From Thalassomonas viridans (lineage in GTDB: Bacteria; Pseudomonadota; Gammaproteobacteria; Enterobacterales; Alteromonadaceae), in assembly GCF_000948985.2 (NCBI RefSeq), contig NZ_CP059733.1, positions 2,852,001 through 2,916,000 of the forward strand: a DNA stretch of 64,000 nucleotides, written 5' to 3'. Positions 28,401-36,609 of the stretch are shown in pieces; the stretch's first letter is position 1, and every line of letters begins with the position of its first letter. The translations under genes were made by a program, and so were the position numbers. Under the pieces are notes generated by a model. The model had not been told where the DNA came from and searched no databases. It worked only from the letters and a program-made list of their open reading frames with translations.

Positions 28401-29482
28401 CGCTTAATACCAGCAAGCGGGGCAAGCAGTCGATGGGGGCAGATGTTAATTATGGTTATGTGATAACCAACAACAGCACAGAAACCTTTAACGGTACTGC
28501 CGTAGATGATGCCTTAGGCACCATAGCCGATCCTCTGGTGCTTGACCCGAATGAGGTCTTCACAACCAGTGCCGGGCAGTTTGTGTTACCCGATAGTACA
28601 AATGTTTTCGCCAATACGGTAACCGTCAGCGGCGGACTCATACCTTCGGGAGTTTCCTGCGAGGCAAGTGCTTCGGCAACTGTTACCCGTAAGATCCCGC
28701 CTCCTGACTGTAAAGCCAAGGGCGAGAAGAGACTGAGCATAAAAGACTATAAGGTTAAGTGGAAGATCTTTAATAAAGGTCATGATACCCTGACCGTGAA
28801 ACGCATTGAAGTGACCTTCCCGGGAGAGCGTGGCATCAAGAAAATAAAACTCGACGGTGATATTTTCAAAGATGGCAATGTCTCATCACCTGCGGTAATT
28901 GATACCTTTATCAATGATGTGAAAAACCGTCAGATCAAGCCGGGTTGGTATAAATGGCTGGAGATTGAATTTACCAAGAAACTGAAATATACCTTGCCTA
29001 AGGATTACGTTATTAAGGTATTTTTTGTCGGCGGCTGTATGGTTAAACTGGATGTCAGCTCTGATCCGGGCCATTATAAATGTACTAAGCCAATAGACGG
29101 GCTTACCATGATTTGGAGCGGCGACAAGAGTGTGGAGGTTGAGGCCTTTAAAGGAAGCCCCCATGCACCTTCTCTTGGTAAGCAGCTGGTAGCGCCGGGA
29201 GATGAAGTCAGTTTCTCTGGTTTTGCCGGTTCTCCCAAAGATGTTTACTGGCTGATCCGTCATGCGACAACCGGCCATCTGCTTGGTAAGTCTAAGTTCC
29301 ATCTGTCCTGCTCTGATAAGCATATGAATGGACCGGAAGACTGCGGTAGTATGCAGGGAAATGGTAAGGGAGGCGGCGACGACGATGACGATGATGATAA
29401 CAGGCATCATGGTTCTCTGATCAATCTCTGGAAACTTGAAGGCATAGTCGATGCCGGCGGAACGCTAAACTGTACGCCCTGA
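25490..29482 (+). CDS. Giant Asp-rich surface protein with SdrD B-like repeats
   Basis: A 1330-residue exported protein (signal about residues 12-37, ending AHA). Order: a domain shared with the preceding PEP-CTERM protein (about 38-200); three SdrD B-type repeats (about 206-330, 331-448, 449-575), each starting LGDFVWEDLN or LGDYVWHDLD and rich in Ca2+-type DxDxDG loops; a DUF7467-like domain (about 600-830) with an Asp-rich insertion (about 699-810); a related middle domain (about 850-970); a CARDB-like region; and a second DUF7467-like copy (about 1197-1330) with a short Asp run. Probable calcium-binding adhesin or matrix protein. Unlike its neighbours it has no PEP-CTERM tail. Confidence 0.82.
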   Translation: MFLSRFYRLVGITYAAMKGVVSAAVITAGVITSAHADLLDNTLDFPLISYNSTTVGATYYDSGIDQFFLNSSVTALLENSSSIPVFISNGQMSLQITVDDSGNLLANVAAEDVQISGTLTLNSVVYSGTLISGKVTAFGFRDSASSVDQFDFKFTVTGGALASFYPSSMGIELTSESSSFNGDFSVDFNGKAKGLIGGVKPEKNPASLGDFVWEDLNRDGIQDMGEPGIEAVTVNLLEPGDDGVCNTADESQLDTTTTDADGLYLFSALDPGDYCVEFVIPDGYVVSPQDVGGDDSIDSDADPVTGQTETISLESGENDLTWDMGLYRLAALGDFVWEDLNANGTQDSGEPGIEGVTVNLLDPGSDLECNTGDEFTLDNTSTDADGLYGFSQLIPRDYCVEFVAPAGFIISPQDFGSDSSDSDADPVTGQTTTISLDAGETDLTWDAGLYRLAALGDYVWHDLDRDGLQASDEQGVADVKVNLLNCLGEPVLDDANMPMSALTDVDGLYLFDNLMPGGYLVEFELPSGFVFSPANVGSNTSIDSDANQFTGRSACTDLSSGETDLTIDAGIYKPLACDVSVTKSCEILSRPDPHPFSCKDAKPIDQLTMIWNGTKTIDVVAHYGKVKDPVLARVDNVAPGDEVTISGFAGAGNDIEWELFKAGTHKLLGKSKFHLSCSDKNMNGPEDCGKPQGKKGSHHGCDDDDCDDDRDDHGCDDDDCDDDRGDHGCDDDDCDDDRGDHGCDDDDCDDDDRDDDRKHRAYYANALTYTGDYRKGDDDDDDRDDDDDDRDDDDHDDDDRDDKDDDDRNGHGIGSWLFEGMAGSNGVTLDCSAPTPPPTSTNDCSFKVPKGPHCKGKVKSMDLHYLGGDCKITPNNQWGKAKCYALKTAKEPVRIRVSDGGHKVYLDQSDVMIGDIVTASAANAGRHEFGSWSLVEIFDASHKRIQKVYLHTSCHKPLNLGDKFGSVKLVSLNTSKRGKQSMGADVNYGYVITNNSTETFNGTAVDDALGTIADPLVLDPNEVFTTSAGQFVLPDSTNVFANTVTVSGGLIPSGVSCEASASATVTRKIPPPDCKAKGEKRLSIKDYKVKWKIFNKGHDTLTVKRIEVTFPGERGIKKIKLDGDIFKDGNVSSPAVIDTFINDVKNRQIKPGWYKWLEIEFTKKLKYTLPKDYVIKVFFVGGCMVKLDVSSDPGHYKCTKPIDGLTMIWSGDKSVEVEAFKGSPHAPSLGKQLVAPGDEVSFSGFAGSPKDVYWLIRHATTGHLLGKSKFHLSCSDKHMNGPEDCGSMQGNGKGGGDDDDDDDNRHHGSLINLWKLEGIVDAGGTLNCTP
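27586..27915 (+). repeat. Asp-rich tandem repeats inside the surface protein
   Basis: Four 36-base units each encode HGCDDDDCDDDR or a close variant, followed after a spacer (about 27750-27812) by a degenerate DDDDR tract. Regular Cys pairs in each unit could form disulfides; the Asp clusters suggest divalent-metal binding. Long antisense and frame-shifted ORFs here are artefacts of the GAT/GAC repeats. Confidence 0.8.
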
Positions 29483-29504
29483 TACTTGAGTTTATTCTCT
29501 ATAC

Positions 29505-29530
29505 AAAGCCGGTTTTGCCGGCTTTTTTTA
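29505..29530 (+). terminator. Rho-independent terminator
   Basis: AAAGCCGG and CCGGCTTT form a stem with a TTTTG loop followed by TTTT, 23 bases after the giant gene. Confidence 0.85.
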
Positions 29531-29761
29531 TTGCGATGTTATAAGGCTGTGAGCTGGTAAGTTATGGTATTTATAGCAGATTAATTTCTTCAGGCAGGTA
29601 GAGGAGGAAGTTTACCCGGCTAATATACTCATAATGTTGAAAAACTTTACAAAGTGATAAAAAAATATCTGTAATGAATTAAAAAATCAAGTTAAATCAA
29701 CTTGTTAAACTTTTGGAGCGGATGTTGCCTGAATACCTCTGAACTTAAAGGGGGTATAAAT

Positions 29762-30538
29762 ATGAAACGAACGAAGTTTTTGCTTATTTGTGGTTTATTT
29801 GTATTATCCACGACCAATGCTCTGGCGAGCATGATAGTGTTGGATTTTGATGACTTTCAGGATGGCCAGATCATAGATGATGAGTACTTTAGCCAACATG
29901 GCGTAACCATTAGTAGTGTTAATTATATTGATGGGGTGGTAGGTAACGGCAATGATGTCAGCAATCGTCAGGTTGCCTTTGATACCTTAAATAATGCTTC
30001 GCGTGATAACGACCTTGAATACAACAATAACAATAATGATTACAACGATCCCGGCAGTGCTTTTAGCTACAGCGCCTTGAACCTGCCCGGCTATGCGGGG
30101 GCAAGTAACCCGGGAAATATTCTGATTTTACAGGAAAACGGTAATGGCTGCGGTGACGGCATTTGTGATGATCCCGATGATGAAGGCAGCAGGGCTGCGG
30201 GCTATTTTGAATTTGTCTTTGCCGACCTTGTTTCGATTTTAAACCTTGATTTCTTTGATACCGAAGATACCAGCAATATGGACGGCTTTAACGCCATTCA
30301 ATTTTTTGACGAAAATGATAATGAAATTCATGCCGGTATGTTTGTGCCGGAAGTTGGCGATGGCCAGTTTATCCGGCAAACGTTTACTAATATTACCGAC
30401 GTAAAAAGAATGGTCGTTAATATGCCCGGCTCTGGCGGCATAGATAACCTGGTGTTCAGCACTACTGAAGTGCCGGAGCCGCAAAGTTGGCTATTATTGG
30501 TCACGGCTTTTTTGCTGCTGTCCCGCCGCAAAAGCTAA
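29762..30538 (+). CDS. PEP-CTERM surface protein
   Basis: A 258-residue exported protein counted from ATG 29762, which has GGGGG 6-7 bases upstream and places the signal peptide (LLICGLFVLSTTNALA) at the N-terminus; an upstream ATG at 29702 would bury it. The body is a beta-sandwich type domain opening with MIVLDFDDFQDGQII. The C-terminus is VPEPQSW, a hydrophobic helix and SRRKS, a PEP-CTERM signal. It has an Asn/Asp-rich stretch near residues 75-100. Confidence 0.82.
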   Translation: MKRTKFLLICGLFVLSTTNALASMIVLDFDDFQDGQIIDDEYFSQHGVTISSVNYIDGVVGNGNDVSNRQVAFDTLNNASRDNDLEYNNNNNDYNDPGSAFSYSALNLPGYAGASNPGNILILQENGNGCGDGICDDPDDEGSRAAGYFEFVFADLVSILNLDFFDTEDTSNMDGFNAIQFFDENDNEIHAGMFVPEVGDGQFIRQTFTNITDVKRMVVNMPGSGGIDNLVFSTTEVPEPQSWLLLVTAFLLLSRRKS

Positions 30539-30556
30539 ACACTTTCATGTAAGGGT

Positions 30557-30581
30557 AAGGTGCAATATTTTGCGCCTTTTT
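30557..30581 (+). terminator. Rho-independent terminator
   Basis: AAGGTGC and GCGCCTT pair (with one mismatch) followed by TTTCTTTT, just after the PEP-CTERM gene. Confidence 0.65.
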
Positions 30582-30738
30582 CTTTTCCTTAATCTCCCCA
30601 AAAAATGACTTCCTAAAGCATGGTTTGCACCCGCTTTGGTTGTTGCTGCGCAAGGTTATGGTTTTGTTTAATAACAGCGGGCAGGTATGCTCTTGAGTGA
30701 GTAAAAATATCTGCTGGTGACGGTGAAAGCAGCCGAGC

Positions 30739-31629
30739 TTATTTATTAAAGGGCGGTACTTTCAGGGATTGCATTAATGTCTTTACCTTCAGGTACTCCC
30801 TGCCGGAGAAGGCATCGACAAAGCCGTTTATTTTGGCATCTTTGCTTGCTTTGTCGGTCGGTGTTAACCGGTAAAGGGCCTGCGTTATTTCATTTTGGAT
30901 ATTTTTCGGAACTTCTTTAGAAATAAGAAACCCCCAATGGGGATAAATGTCGGTACTGCGGGGGTAAGGCAGGGTATCTGTTTTTTCATTGAGTATTCTT
31001 ACCTGGGAGATATCCAGGTTTTGCATTTGTTCTTCCTGAATGTCGTTGAGCATACCGGTACGGATAAATCCGGCATCGATTTGTTTGCCGATCACGCGCT
31101 GAACTATTCCCACCTGATTGGAAATCTGGGTGAAGCGATCAAAATCGGGATCTGGTTTCATGCCCAATTGCACCAATTCATAAGCGGCGAAGAGAAAGCC
31201 GCCGGCAGCCAGTTTTAAATTGGTTACACCGACACTTTTTCCCGACAGTTGGCTCAACCGGGTTATCGGTGAATCTTTATGTACAATAACGACCCCGGCA
31301 TATTGTGGTCCCTGTTTTTGATGGTTCAGGGTCGCAACTATGTCATGTTTTTTACTTTCTGCGATCGCGACGGCAGAAATAGGGTTGGTCAGTATCATGT
31401 CAAAATTGCCGGACCAACGAATGATGCCTTCATTTTTCATGGGAAAAAAATTTACGGGGGCTGCAATTGCCGTTGACAAATAATGTGATAATTCAAGCCA
31501 GCGTTTCTTGGTGATATGTTCTCCCTGAAAGTCCAATACCGCCAGGTTATAGCTTTTCGGTGCTGACGGCTTAGTGGCACCGGCAAGCGGTATAAAGGTG
31601 ATTAAAAGTAAAATCAGTAACTTTGGCAT
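30739..31629 (-). CDS. PhnD-like periplasmic binding protein
   Basis: A 296-residue exported protein of the phosphate/phosphonate-binding (PhnD, Phosphonate-bd) superfamily. Signal peptide about residues 1-18. Typical elements are FDMILTNPISAVAIAE, YAGVVIVHKDSPI and the LSGKSVGVTN strand that follows. Versions without transporter genes often serve as sensory domains or orphan binding proteins; no ABC genes are adjacent. The ligand is unknown. Confidence 0.8.
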   Translation of the reverse strand: MPKLLILLLITFIPLAGATKPSAPKSYNLAVLDFQGEHITKKRWLELSHYLSTAIAAPVNFFPMKNEGIIRWSGNFDMILTNPISAVAIAESKKHDIVATLNHQKQGPQYAGVVIVHKDSPITRLSQLSGKSVGVTNLKLAAGGFLFAAYELVQLGMKPDPDFDRFTQISNQVGIVQRVIGKQIDAGFIRTGMLNDIQEEQMQNLDISQVRILNEKTDTLPYPRSTDIYPHWGFLISKEVPKNIQNEITQALYRLTPTDKASKDAKINGFVDAFSGREYLKVKTLMQSLKVPPFNK

Positions 31630-31861
31630 TATTTTTTACTGCGGTTAGTTGCTTATCCGGGAGAGCGTTATCGGTAATGAAATAAAAGGTACTTTTTAAT
31701 CTTAGTATAGAATGTGAAGCAAAAGGAATTGCTGCTTTAGGCTACAGCTTATGCAAGTTGCCTGATTTGTTTGTTTAGTCAGACAAATCAGGCGTTACAG
31801 GAGGGATTACCTTCAGGTGCTAATGCTGCTTTATTTGCTTTTCAAGTTTAGAAGGGCGAAG

Positions 31862-32287
31862 TTAATGTATGCTGGTGCTATCTCTTAGAATAAAGCAGGG
31901 AGTTTTACCCTCGCGGGCGCAATCGGCCAGATGTGATAACTCCGCCTGTGCCAGGCTGGCGTTCGATAAGATTATTGCCGCACAATTTCCTTTGCACAGG
32001 GCTTTTTCGATATCTGCCAGGTTCACTTTTACTTTACTGGTATTAACTTGCAATATTTTTGAAGCATCAAGTCGGGTGTTATCCGCCAGACACTCCAGGG
32101 CATTTTTCTGCGGGTTAATGACTAAAATCCACTTTTTTTGCTGGTAATGCTGCTGGCAAATGGTTTGGTATTGCTTTGAGAACTGCTGCTGGCTTTCTAT
32201 ATTTTTAATATTCAACCAGGTATAGGTCGGAGTCGCTGGCTGTATTGAGCTTAACGGATTGGCATCAATATTATTAGATTCAAGCAT
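31862..32287 (-). CDS. SulA-like SOS cell-division inhibitor
   Basis: A 141-residue protein from ATG 32287, which has AAGGA 7 bases upstream; the longer ORF to 32356 runs through the promoter. The core QQKKWILVINPQKNALECL and the LDASKILQVNTSK segment match the SulA/RecA-like fold that blocks FtsZ polymerisation after DNA damage. The short C-terminus ends in CFILRDSTSIH. A perfect LexA-type site overlaps the predicted -10. Identity as SulA is by fold and promoter; the sequence is divergent. Confidence 0.7.
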   Translation of the reverse strand: MLESNNIDANPLSSIQPATPTYTWLNIKNIESQQQFSKQYQTICQQHYQQKKWILVINPQKNALECLADNTRLDASKILQVNTSKVKVNLADIEKALCKGNCAAIILSNASLAQAELSHLADCAREGKTPCFILRDSTSIH

Positions 32288-32314
32288 TGCAGATTCCTTA
32301 AGTATTTTAGGTGC

Positions 32315-32356
32315 CTGTGTATTTGTACAGTATATTGATTTTCTGGAAGTAATCAA
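32315..32356 (-). promoter_or_regulatory. LexA box and promoter of the SulA-like gene
   Basis: CTGTGTATTTGTACAG at 32315-32330 is a perfect CTGT-N8-ACAG LexA site. On the minus strand, TTGATT (32351-32356) and TATACT (32329-32334) form a -35 and -10 with a 16-base spacer, and the LexA site overlaps the -10. Confidence 0.8.
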
Positions 32357-32495
32357 GCCTGTTTTGTTTATTTATTGACAAAACTGCTAGTTTTTTCGAC
32401 TATATGCAGTGAAGGTCAGATGAGTTGTACAGGGAAAGTCAGGATGTACTCCCTGCCAGCTGGCCGTCATGACCTGAACATTAAACGGATTTGAT

Positions 32496-32687
32496 ATGAC
32501 AGCCAAAATAAGCAAAGGCTTTAACCTGCAACGTTTTAATAATTCCCTTGAGCCGCTGGAGCAGGCACTAAAGGAAAAGCAGCAATCTCCCGGGCATTTA
32601 GTGTTATTAACCCATGCCTTAACCGACCTTCACCAGCAACTGGATGTTTTGCAGCAGCAGGTGTTTACCCCGGAAAACCCCGGCTGA
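32496..32687 (+). CDS. Small hypothetical protein
   Basis: A 63-residue, mostly helical, Gln/Leu-rich protein (EPLEQALKEKQQSPGHLVLLTHALTDLHQQLDVL) with no signal peptide, divergent from the SulA-like gene. TTGACA at 32375-32380 is a candidate -35. The ribosome site is weak. Function unknown. Confidence 0.45.
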   Translation: MTAKISKGFNLQRFNNSLEPLEQALKEKQQSPGHLVLLTHALTDLHQQLDVLQQQVFTPENPG

Positions 32688-32739
32688 ATCTTGGTTGCCA
32701 ATGTCGGGCTGTATGCTTTGTCATAGTGTTTTTTATTTT

Positions 32740-32791
32740 CTTAAGATAAAAAGTGATTTCTTAAGATTGAGTTAAGATTTGCTTGTTAACT
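32740..32791 (+). promoter_or_regulatory. PmrA/QseB-type boxes of the acyl-ligase operon
   Basis: CTTAAG at 32740 and 32760 and GTTAAG at 32771. The last two read TTAAGATT, three bases, TTAAGATT, one base, GCTT, followed by TTAACT (32786-32791) as a weak -10. Half-site spacing is 11 bp. This is nearly the same module, in the same orientation to its gene, as at 10857-10887. Confidence 0.65.
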
Positions 32792-32824
32792 TTAACCCCA
32801 AGCAGTAACTAAGGGGTAAAAAAG

Positions 32825-34393
32825 ATGACAGAGCAGGAAATCAAAACAAGATTAGCGGATACCTGGGATAACTTACCCGGACAGGCGTTATTAACCGACG
32901 GTAAAACCTCATTAACCTACCAGGCCTTTATCAAAGAAGTTGAACTGTTAGCGGCTTGCCTGGAGCAGCATAAGGTTACTTCGGTTGCCTTGCTGGCGGA
33001 TAATTCCCTGCAGTGGGTGATAGTTGACTTTGCCTGTCAGCAATCAGGCATAGCCTTATTGCCTTTACCGGCTTTTTTCTCAAAGCAGCAAATTCAGCAC
33101 AGCATTAATACCGCGGCATGTCAGCTGCTGCTTACAGACAACCCGGCTCTGGTTGCCGGTATGTTTTCATTGGAGTCCGATACCGAAGCAAATGCCGTTA
33201 CCGTGCAAAGAAGTACAGAGTCAGGCTTATATTCGAGCATGCTGACCCCGTTATCTTTTTACCGGATAACCAGTACCGGGGAACAAATCCGGGACAAGCA
33301 GTTGCCCGAGAATACGGCTAAAGTTACCTTCACTTCCGGTACCACCGGCGAGCCTAAAGGGGTTTGCCTGAGCCGGGAGCTGCAATGGCAGGTGGCGGCT
33401 TCGTTAACAAATGCCGTATCGCCCATGTTAACCGGTAAGAGCAAACGTCACTTATGTCTGCTGCCTTTCTCTACCTTACTGGAAAATGTTGCCGGTGTTT
33501 ATGCAGCCATGCTTGGCGGCGTTACGGTAGTGATCCCAACATTGGCGGAGCTGGGCTTTAACGGCAGTTCTTCCCTGGATTTTCCGGCGTTATTAAAACA
33601 AATCAGCCGACAGCAGCCATCTAGCCTGATCACGACACCGGAAATCCTTAAGGGCCTGGTTATATCGGCAGGGCAGGGCTGGCAGGCGCCTGCAAGTCTG
33701 GCTTTCGTTGCCGTTGGCGGGGCCAGGGTATCTGCCGGCCTGATAGCACAGGCGCAGCAGGCAGGTATTCCGGCATTTGAAGGTTATGGCTTGTCCGAAT
33801 GTGCTTCTGTGGTCAGCCTGAACAGCGGCAGTGCCCACCAGGCCGGTTCTGCCGGTAAACCCCTGGCGCATGTCAGGGTCAGCCAGGTGGACGGCGAAAT
33901 TTTCGTCAGCGGCAACACCTTTTTAGGTTATGCCGGAGACAGTAGCTCATGGGGGAAAACACGTTATGCCACCGGGGATATCGGCCATATAGACAGTCAG
34001 GGCTACCTGCATATTACCGGGCGTAAGAAAAATACCCTGATTTCAAGTTTTGGCCGCAATATCAGTCCCGAATGGCTGGAGTCGGAACTCACAGCCTGTG
34101 TAGGTATCCGTCAGGCGCTTGTGTTCGGCGACAGCCAGCCTTATTGCATTGCCGGAATTTTACCTCAGATGTCGGGCGGACAAGCCGTAGTCAGCGATGA
34201 GCAAATCAGCGCCATGCTGGCAAAAATCAATCTCGACTTACCCGATTACGCCCGGGTTAAAGACTGGTTTTATCTGGATGCCTCCCTGTTTGCAGACCCC
34301 AGATTCAATACCGCCAACGGCCGGATAAAAAGAAAACAGGTGACGGCGTTTTTACAACCGCAAATCCAAGGCATGTACCGGAAAGCCTCTTAG
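32825..34393 (+). CDS. AMP-dependent acyl synthetase/ligase
   Basis: A 522-residue ANL-superfamily enzyme that activates a carboxylic acid, probably a fatty acid, as acyl-AMP. The ATP-binding P-loop TFTSGTTGEPKG is at about residues 167-178, GYGLSECASVVSLN is the A5-type motif, ATGDIGHID the A7 motif, and GRKKNTLISSFGRNISPEWLE the hinge. It is cytoplasmic. It is the first gene of a nine-gene run and is preceded by the TTAAGATT boxes. Acceptor (CoA, carrier protein or amine) cannot be read; no acyl-carrier gene is present. Confidence 0.85.
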   Translation: MTEQEIKTRLADTWDNLPGQALLTDGKTSLTYQAFIKEVELLAACLEQHKVTSVALLADNSLQWVIVDFACQQSGIALLPLPAFFSKQQIQHSINTAACQLLLTDNPALVAGMFSLESDTEANAVTVQRSTESGLYSSMLTPLSFYRITSTGEQIRDKQLPENTAKVTFTSGTTGEPKGVCLSRELQWQVAASLTNAVSPMLTGKSKRHLCLLPFSTLLENVAGVYAAMLGGVTVVIPTLAELGFNGSSSLDFPALLKQISRQQPSSLITTPEILKGLVISAGQGWQAPASLAFVAVGGARVSAGLIAQAQQAGIPAFEGYGLSECASVVSLNSGSAHQAGSAGKPLAHVRVSQVDGEIFVSGNTFLGYAGDSSSWGKTRYATGDIGHIDSQGYLHITGRKKNTLISSFGRNISPEWLESELTACVGIRQALVFGDSQPYCIAGILPQMSGGQAVVSDEQISAMLAKINLDLPDYARVKDWFYLDASLFADPRFNTANGRIKRKQVTAFLQPQIQGMYRKAS

Positions 34394-34451
34394 CCATTAT
34401 TAATTTTTTAACAAGTTAACAGTATTTGACCAGCATTAAAGGAAGATTATT

Positions 34452-35123
34452 ATGAACTTTTTCCAGCGTTTAAAAGAAGAAACCATCTCAGAGCAAAGCT
34501 ATTTATTGTCTGCCCCTATCATCAGTCGCTGCATGAAGGGGGATATCTGCCTGGATGATTATGTCGCCTTTTTAAAAGAGGCCTATCACCACGTTAAACA
34601 CACCACGCCGCTGCTGATGAATGTCGGCGCCAGGTTAACGGAAGAAAAAGAGTGGCTGCGTGAAGCCGTGGCGGAATATATCGAAGAAGAGCTGGGCCAC
34701 CAGGAATGGATTTTAAATGATATCGCCGCCTGTGGTTACGACAAGGAAGAGGCGCGGGCCAGCGAGCCGAATTTCGAAACCGAGATCATGGTGGCCTATA
34801 CCTATGACGCCATCAACCGTAAAAGCCCGCTGACGTTTTTTGGCCTGGTACATGTGCTGGAAGGCACCAGTATCGCCATGGCCGACAGCGTTGCCAAAAC
34901 CGTCGGCGATAATATCGGCCTGCCGAAAAAGGCTTTTTCCTATTTAACTTCTCACGGGGCGATCGATATTGAGCATGTGAAGTTTTTTGAAACCCTGATG
35001 AACAAGATCACAGACGAAGAGGAGCAGGCGCTTATCATCAAGGCCGCCAAACGTTTTTACACCTTATACGGCAATATTCTTCGCGGATTGCAACCTGCCC
35101 ACGGCGTGCCGGCGGCCGCTTAG
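34452..35123 (+). CDS. TenA-like, heme-oxygenase-fold putative diiron oxygenase
   Basis: A 223-residue all-helical protein of the TenA/PqqC/haem-oxygenase-like superfamily. Candidate metal ligands lie on helices in KEAYHHVKHTTPLL, YIEEELGHQEWILNDI and HGAIDIEHVKFFE, with H and E residues spaced as in the haem-oxygenase-like diiron oxidase group, for example UndA. That group oxidises fatty-acid or amino-acid substrates using Fe and O2. It follows the acyl ligase by 58 bases and precedes an SDR, which fits a small biosynthetic pathway. A thiaminase role is less likely in this context. Confidence 0.72.
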   Translation: MNFFQRLKEETISEQSYLLSAPIISRCMKGDICLDDYVAFLKEAYHHVKHTTPLLMNVGARLTEEKEWLREAVAEYIEEELGHQEWILNDIAACGYDKEEARASEPNFETEIMVAYTYDAINRKSPLTFFGLVHVLEGTSIAMADSVAKTVGDNIGLPKKAFSYLTSHGAIDIEHVKFFETLMNKITDEEEQALIIKAAKRFYTLYGNILRGLQPAHGVPAAA

Positions 35124-35131
35124 GAGGAATG

Positions 35132-35920
35132 ATGAAGTTATCTGATGCCAGAGTGGTGATCACCGGGGCTACCGGAGGCATTGCCCAATCGACGGTTTAT
35201 TTGCTGGCCGAGCGCGGGGCGTGCCTGCTGCTGGTAGGTAGGAACAGCGATAAGCTAATTGCCCTGGTAAAGCATTTGGGCAGTGAACATTCCTGGCTCA
35301 GCGCCGACATCAGTACCGCCCGGGGACGCGCCGATGTCATGCTCGAAGCGCAGAGGTTCGGCGCAAATATGCTGGTTAACAACGCCGGTATCAGTGAGTT
35401 TAATGAGTTTGCCCAGTTCTCTGATGCCAGGTTAACCGAGGCCATGAATGTCAACCTGCTGGCGCCCATGTGCCTGACCCGGTCGTTTCTGTACGAGCTC
35501 GGAGACAGCGCCAAAGTGGTGCTCAATGTCGGCTCGGCGCTGGGCAGCATAGGTTATCCCTATTACTCCAGCTATTGCGCCACTAAGTTCGGCTTAAGGG
35601 GTTTTACCGAATCGCTGCAACGGGAACTGACCGGCTCGCCGCATAAGGTGTTGTACTTCGCTCCCAGGGCGACCGATACCAGCATCAACTCCGAGGCGGT
35701 CAAGCAAATGAACCGGGCGCTCGGCAGTAAAACCGATAGTCCGGCAGCGGTGGCTGAGGCTCTGGTAAAACAGCTGGAGCAGGAAAGTAAACGGGTATTT
35801 ATCGGCTGGCCGGAGAAATTGTTCACCCGCCTTAATGGCCTCTGGCCTGAGGTGGTCGATAACGCAATATCCAAGAAATTCACGAAAATTCAAAAGTTTG
35901 TAAAAATGGTTAACAGTTGA
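35132..35920 (+). CDS. Short-chain dehydrogenase/reductase
   Basis: A classical SDR of 262 residues. The NAD(P)-binding motif TGATGGIAQS is near residues 11-20, NNAG near 85, and the catalytic YxxxK in SSYCATKFG with an upstream Ser (NVGSALGS). ATG 35132 is favoured over ATG 35129 because AGGAGG (35122-35127) is only 1 base from the latter. It lies 8 bases after the TenA-like gene. A C-terminal hydrophobic stretch may help membrane association. Confidence 0.85.
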   Translation: MKLSDARVVITGATGGIAQSTVYLLAERGACLLLVGRNSDKLIALVKHLGSEHSWLSADISTARGRADVMLEAQRFGANMLVNNAGISEFNEFAQFSDARLTEAMNVNLLAPMCLTRSFLYELGDSAKVVLNVGSALGSIGYPYYSSYCATKFGLRGFTESLQRELTGSPHKVLYFAPRATDTSINSEAVKQMNRALGSKTDSPAAVAEALVKQLEQESKRVFIGWPEKLFTRLNGLWPEVVDNAISKKFTKIQKFVKMVNS

Positions 35921-35929
35921 GGAAAACAT

Positions 35930-36592
35930 ATGAACAGATTAATGAAAAACATCAGCCTGGGCCTGGTATTAAGCCTGCCGTTCACGGCCAATGCCGGTTC
36001 CGTCAATGAAGAAATCGCTAAGCTGCAACAGCAGTGGGCCCATGTTAATTACGAGCTAAAGGACGATGCCCAGCAGCAGGGTTTTGAAAAGCTGGTGCAG
36101 CAGGCACAGGCCGTTACCGAGCAATATACCGGTAATGCCGAGTCCTGGATTTGGAGCGGCATTATCCAGTCCAGTTTTGCCGGGAAAAAAGGCGGGTTGG
36201 GCGCCTTGTCGCTGGCGAAGAAATCGAAAAAAGATTTTGAAATAGCCATAGAGCTTGACGCCAATGCCTTAAACGGTTCGGCGCTGATGAGTTTAGGTGT
36301 GTTATTTCACAAGGTGCCCGGCTGGCCGATTGGTTTCGGCGATGACGACAAAGCCGAAGAATTGATGAAAAAAGCCTTGGCTATCAACCCTAAAGGCATA
36401 GACGGTAATTACTTTTACGGCGAATATTTGTATGATGAAGGCAAATATCAACAAGCAAAAGATTATTTGAACCTGGCCTTGCAGGCGGCGCCCCGTCCCA
36501 ACCGGCCACTGGCGGATAAATACCGGCAGGAAGAAATCCGCCAGGTTTTGGCTAAAGTTGAAAAGCGCCTGAACAAAGGCTCGAAAAAATAA
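35930..36592 (+). CDS. Exported TPR protein
   Basis: A 220-residue protein with a signal peptide (about residues 1-22, ending ANA). Tetratricopeptide-like helices span about 85-205 (MKKALAINPKGIDGNYFYGEYLYDEGKYQQAKDYL). It is probably periplasmic and a scaffold for partner proteins. It sits 9 bases after the SDR and 17 bases before the response regulator. Confidence 0.75.
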   Translation: MNRLMKNISLGLVLSLPFTANAGSVNEEIAKLQQQWAHVNYELKDDAQQQGFEKLVQQAQAVTEQYTGNAESWIWSGIIQSSFAGKKGGLGALSLAKKSKKDFEIAIELDANALNGSALMSLGVLFHKVPGWPIGFGDDDKAEELMKKALAINPKGIDGNYFYGEYLYDEGKYQQAKDYLNLALQAAPRPNRPLADKYRQEEIRQVLAKVEKRLNKGSKK

Positions 36593-36609
36593 CGATACGA
36601 AAACTGACT

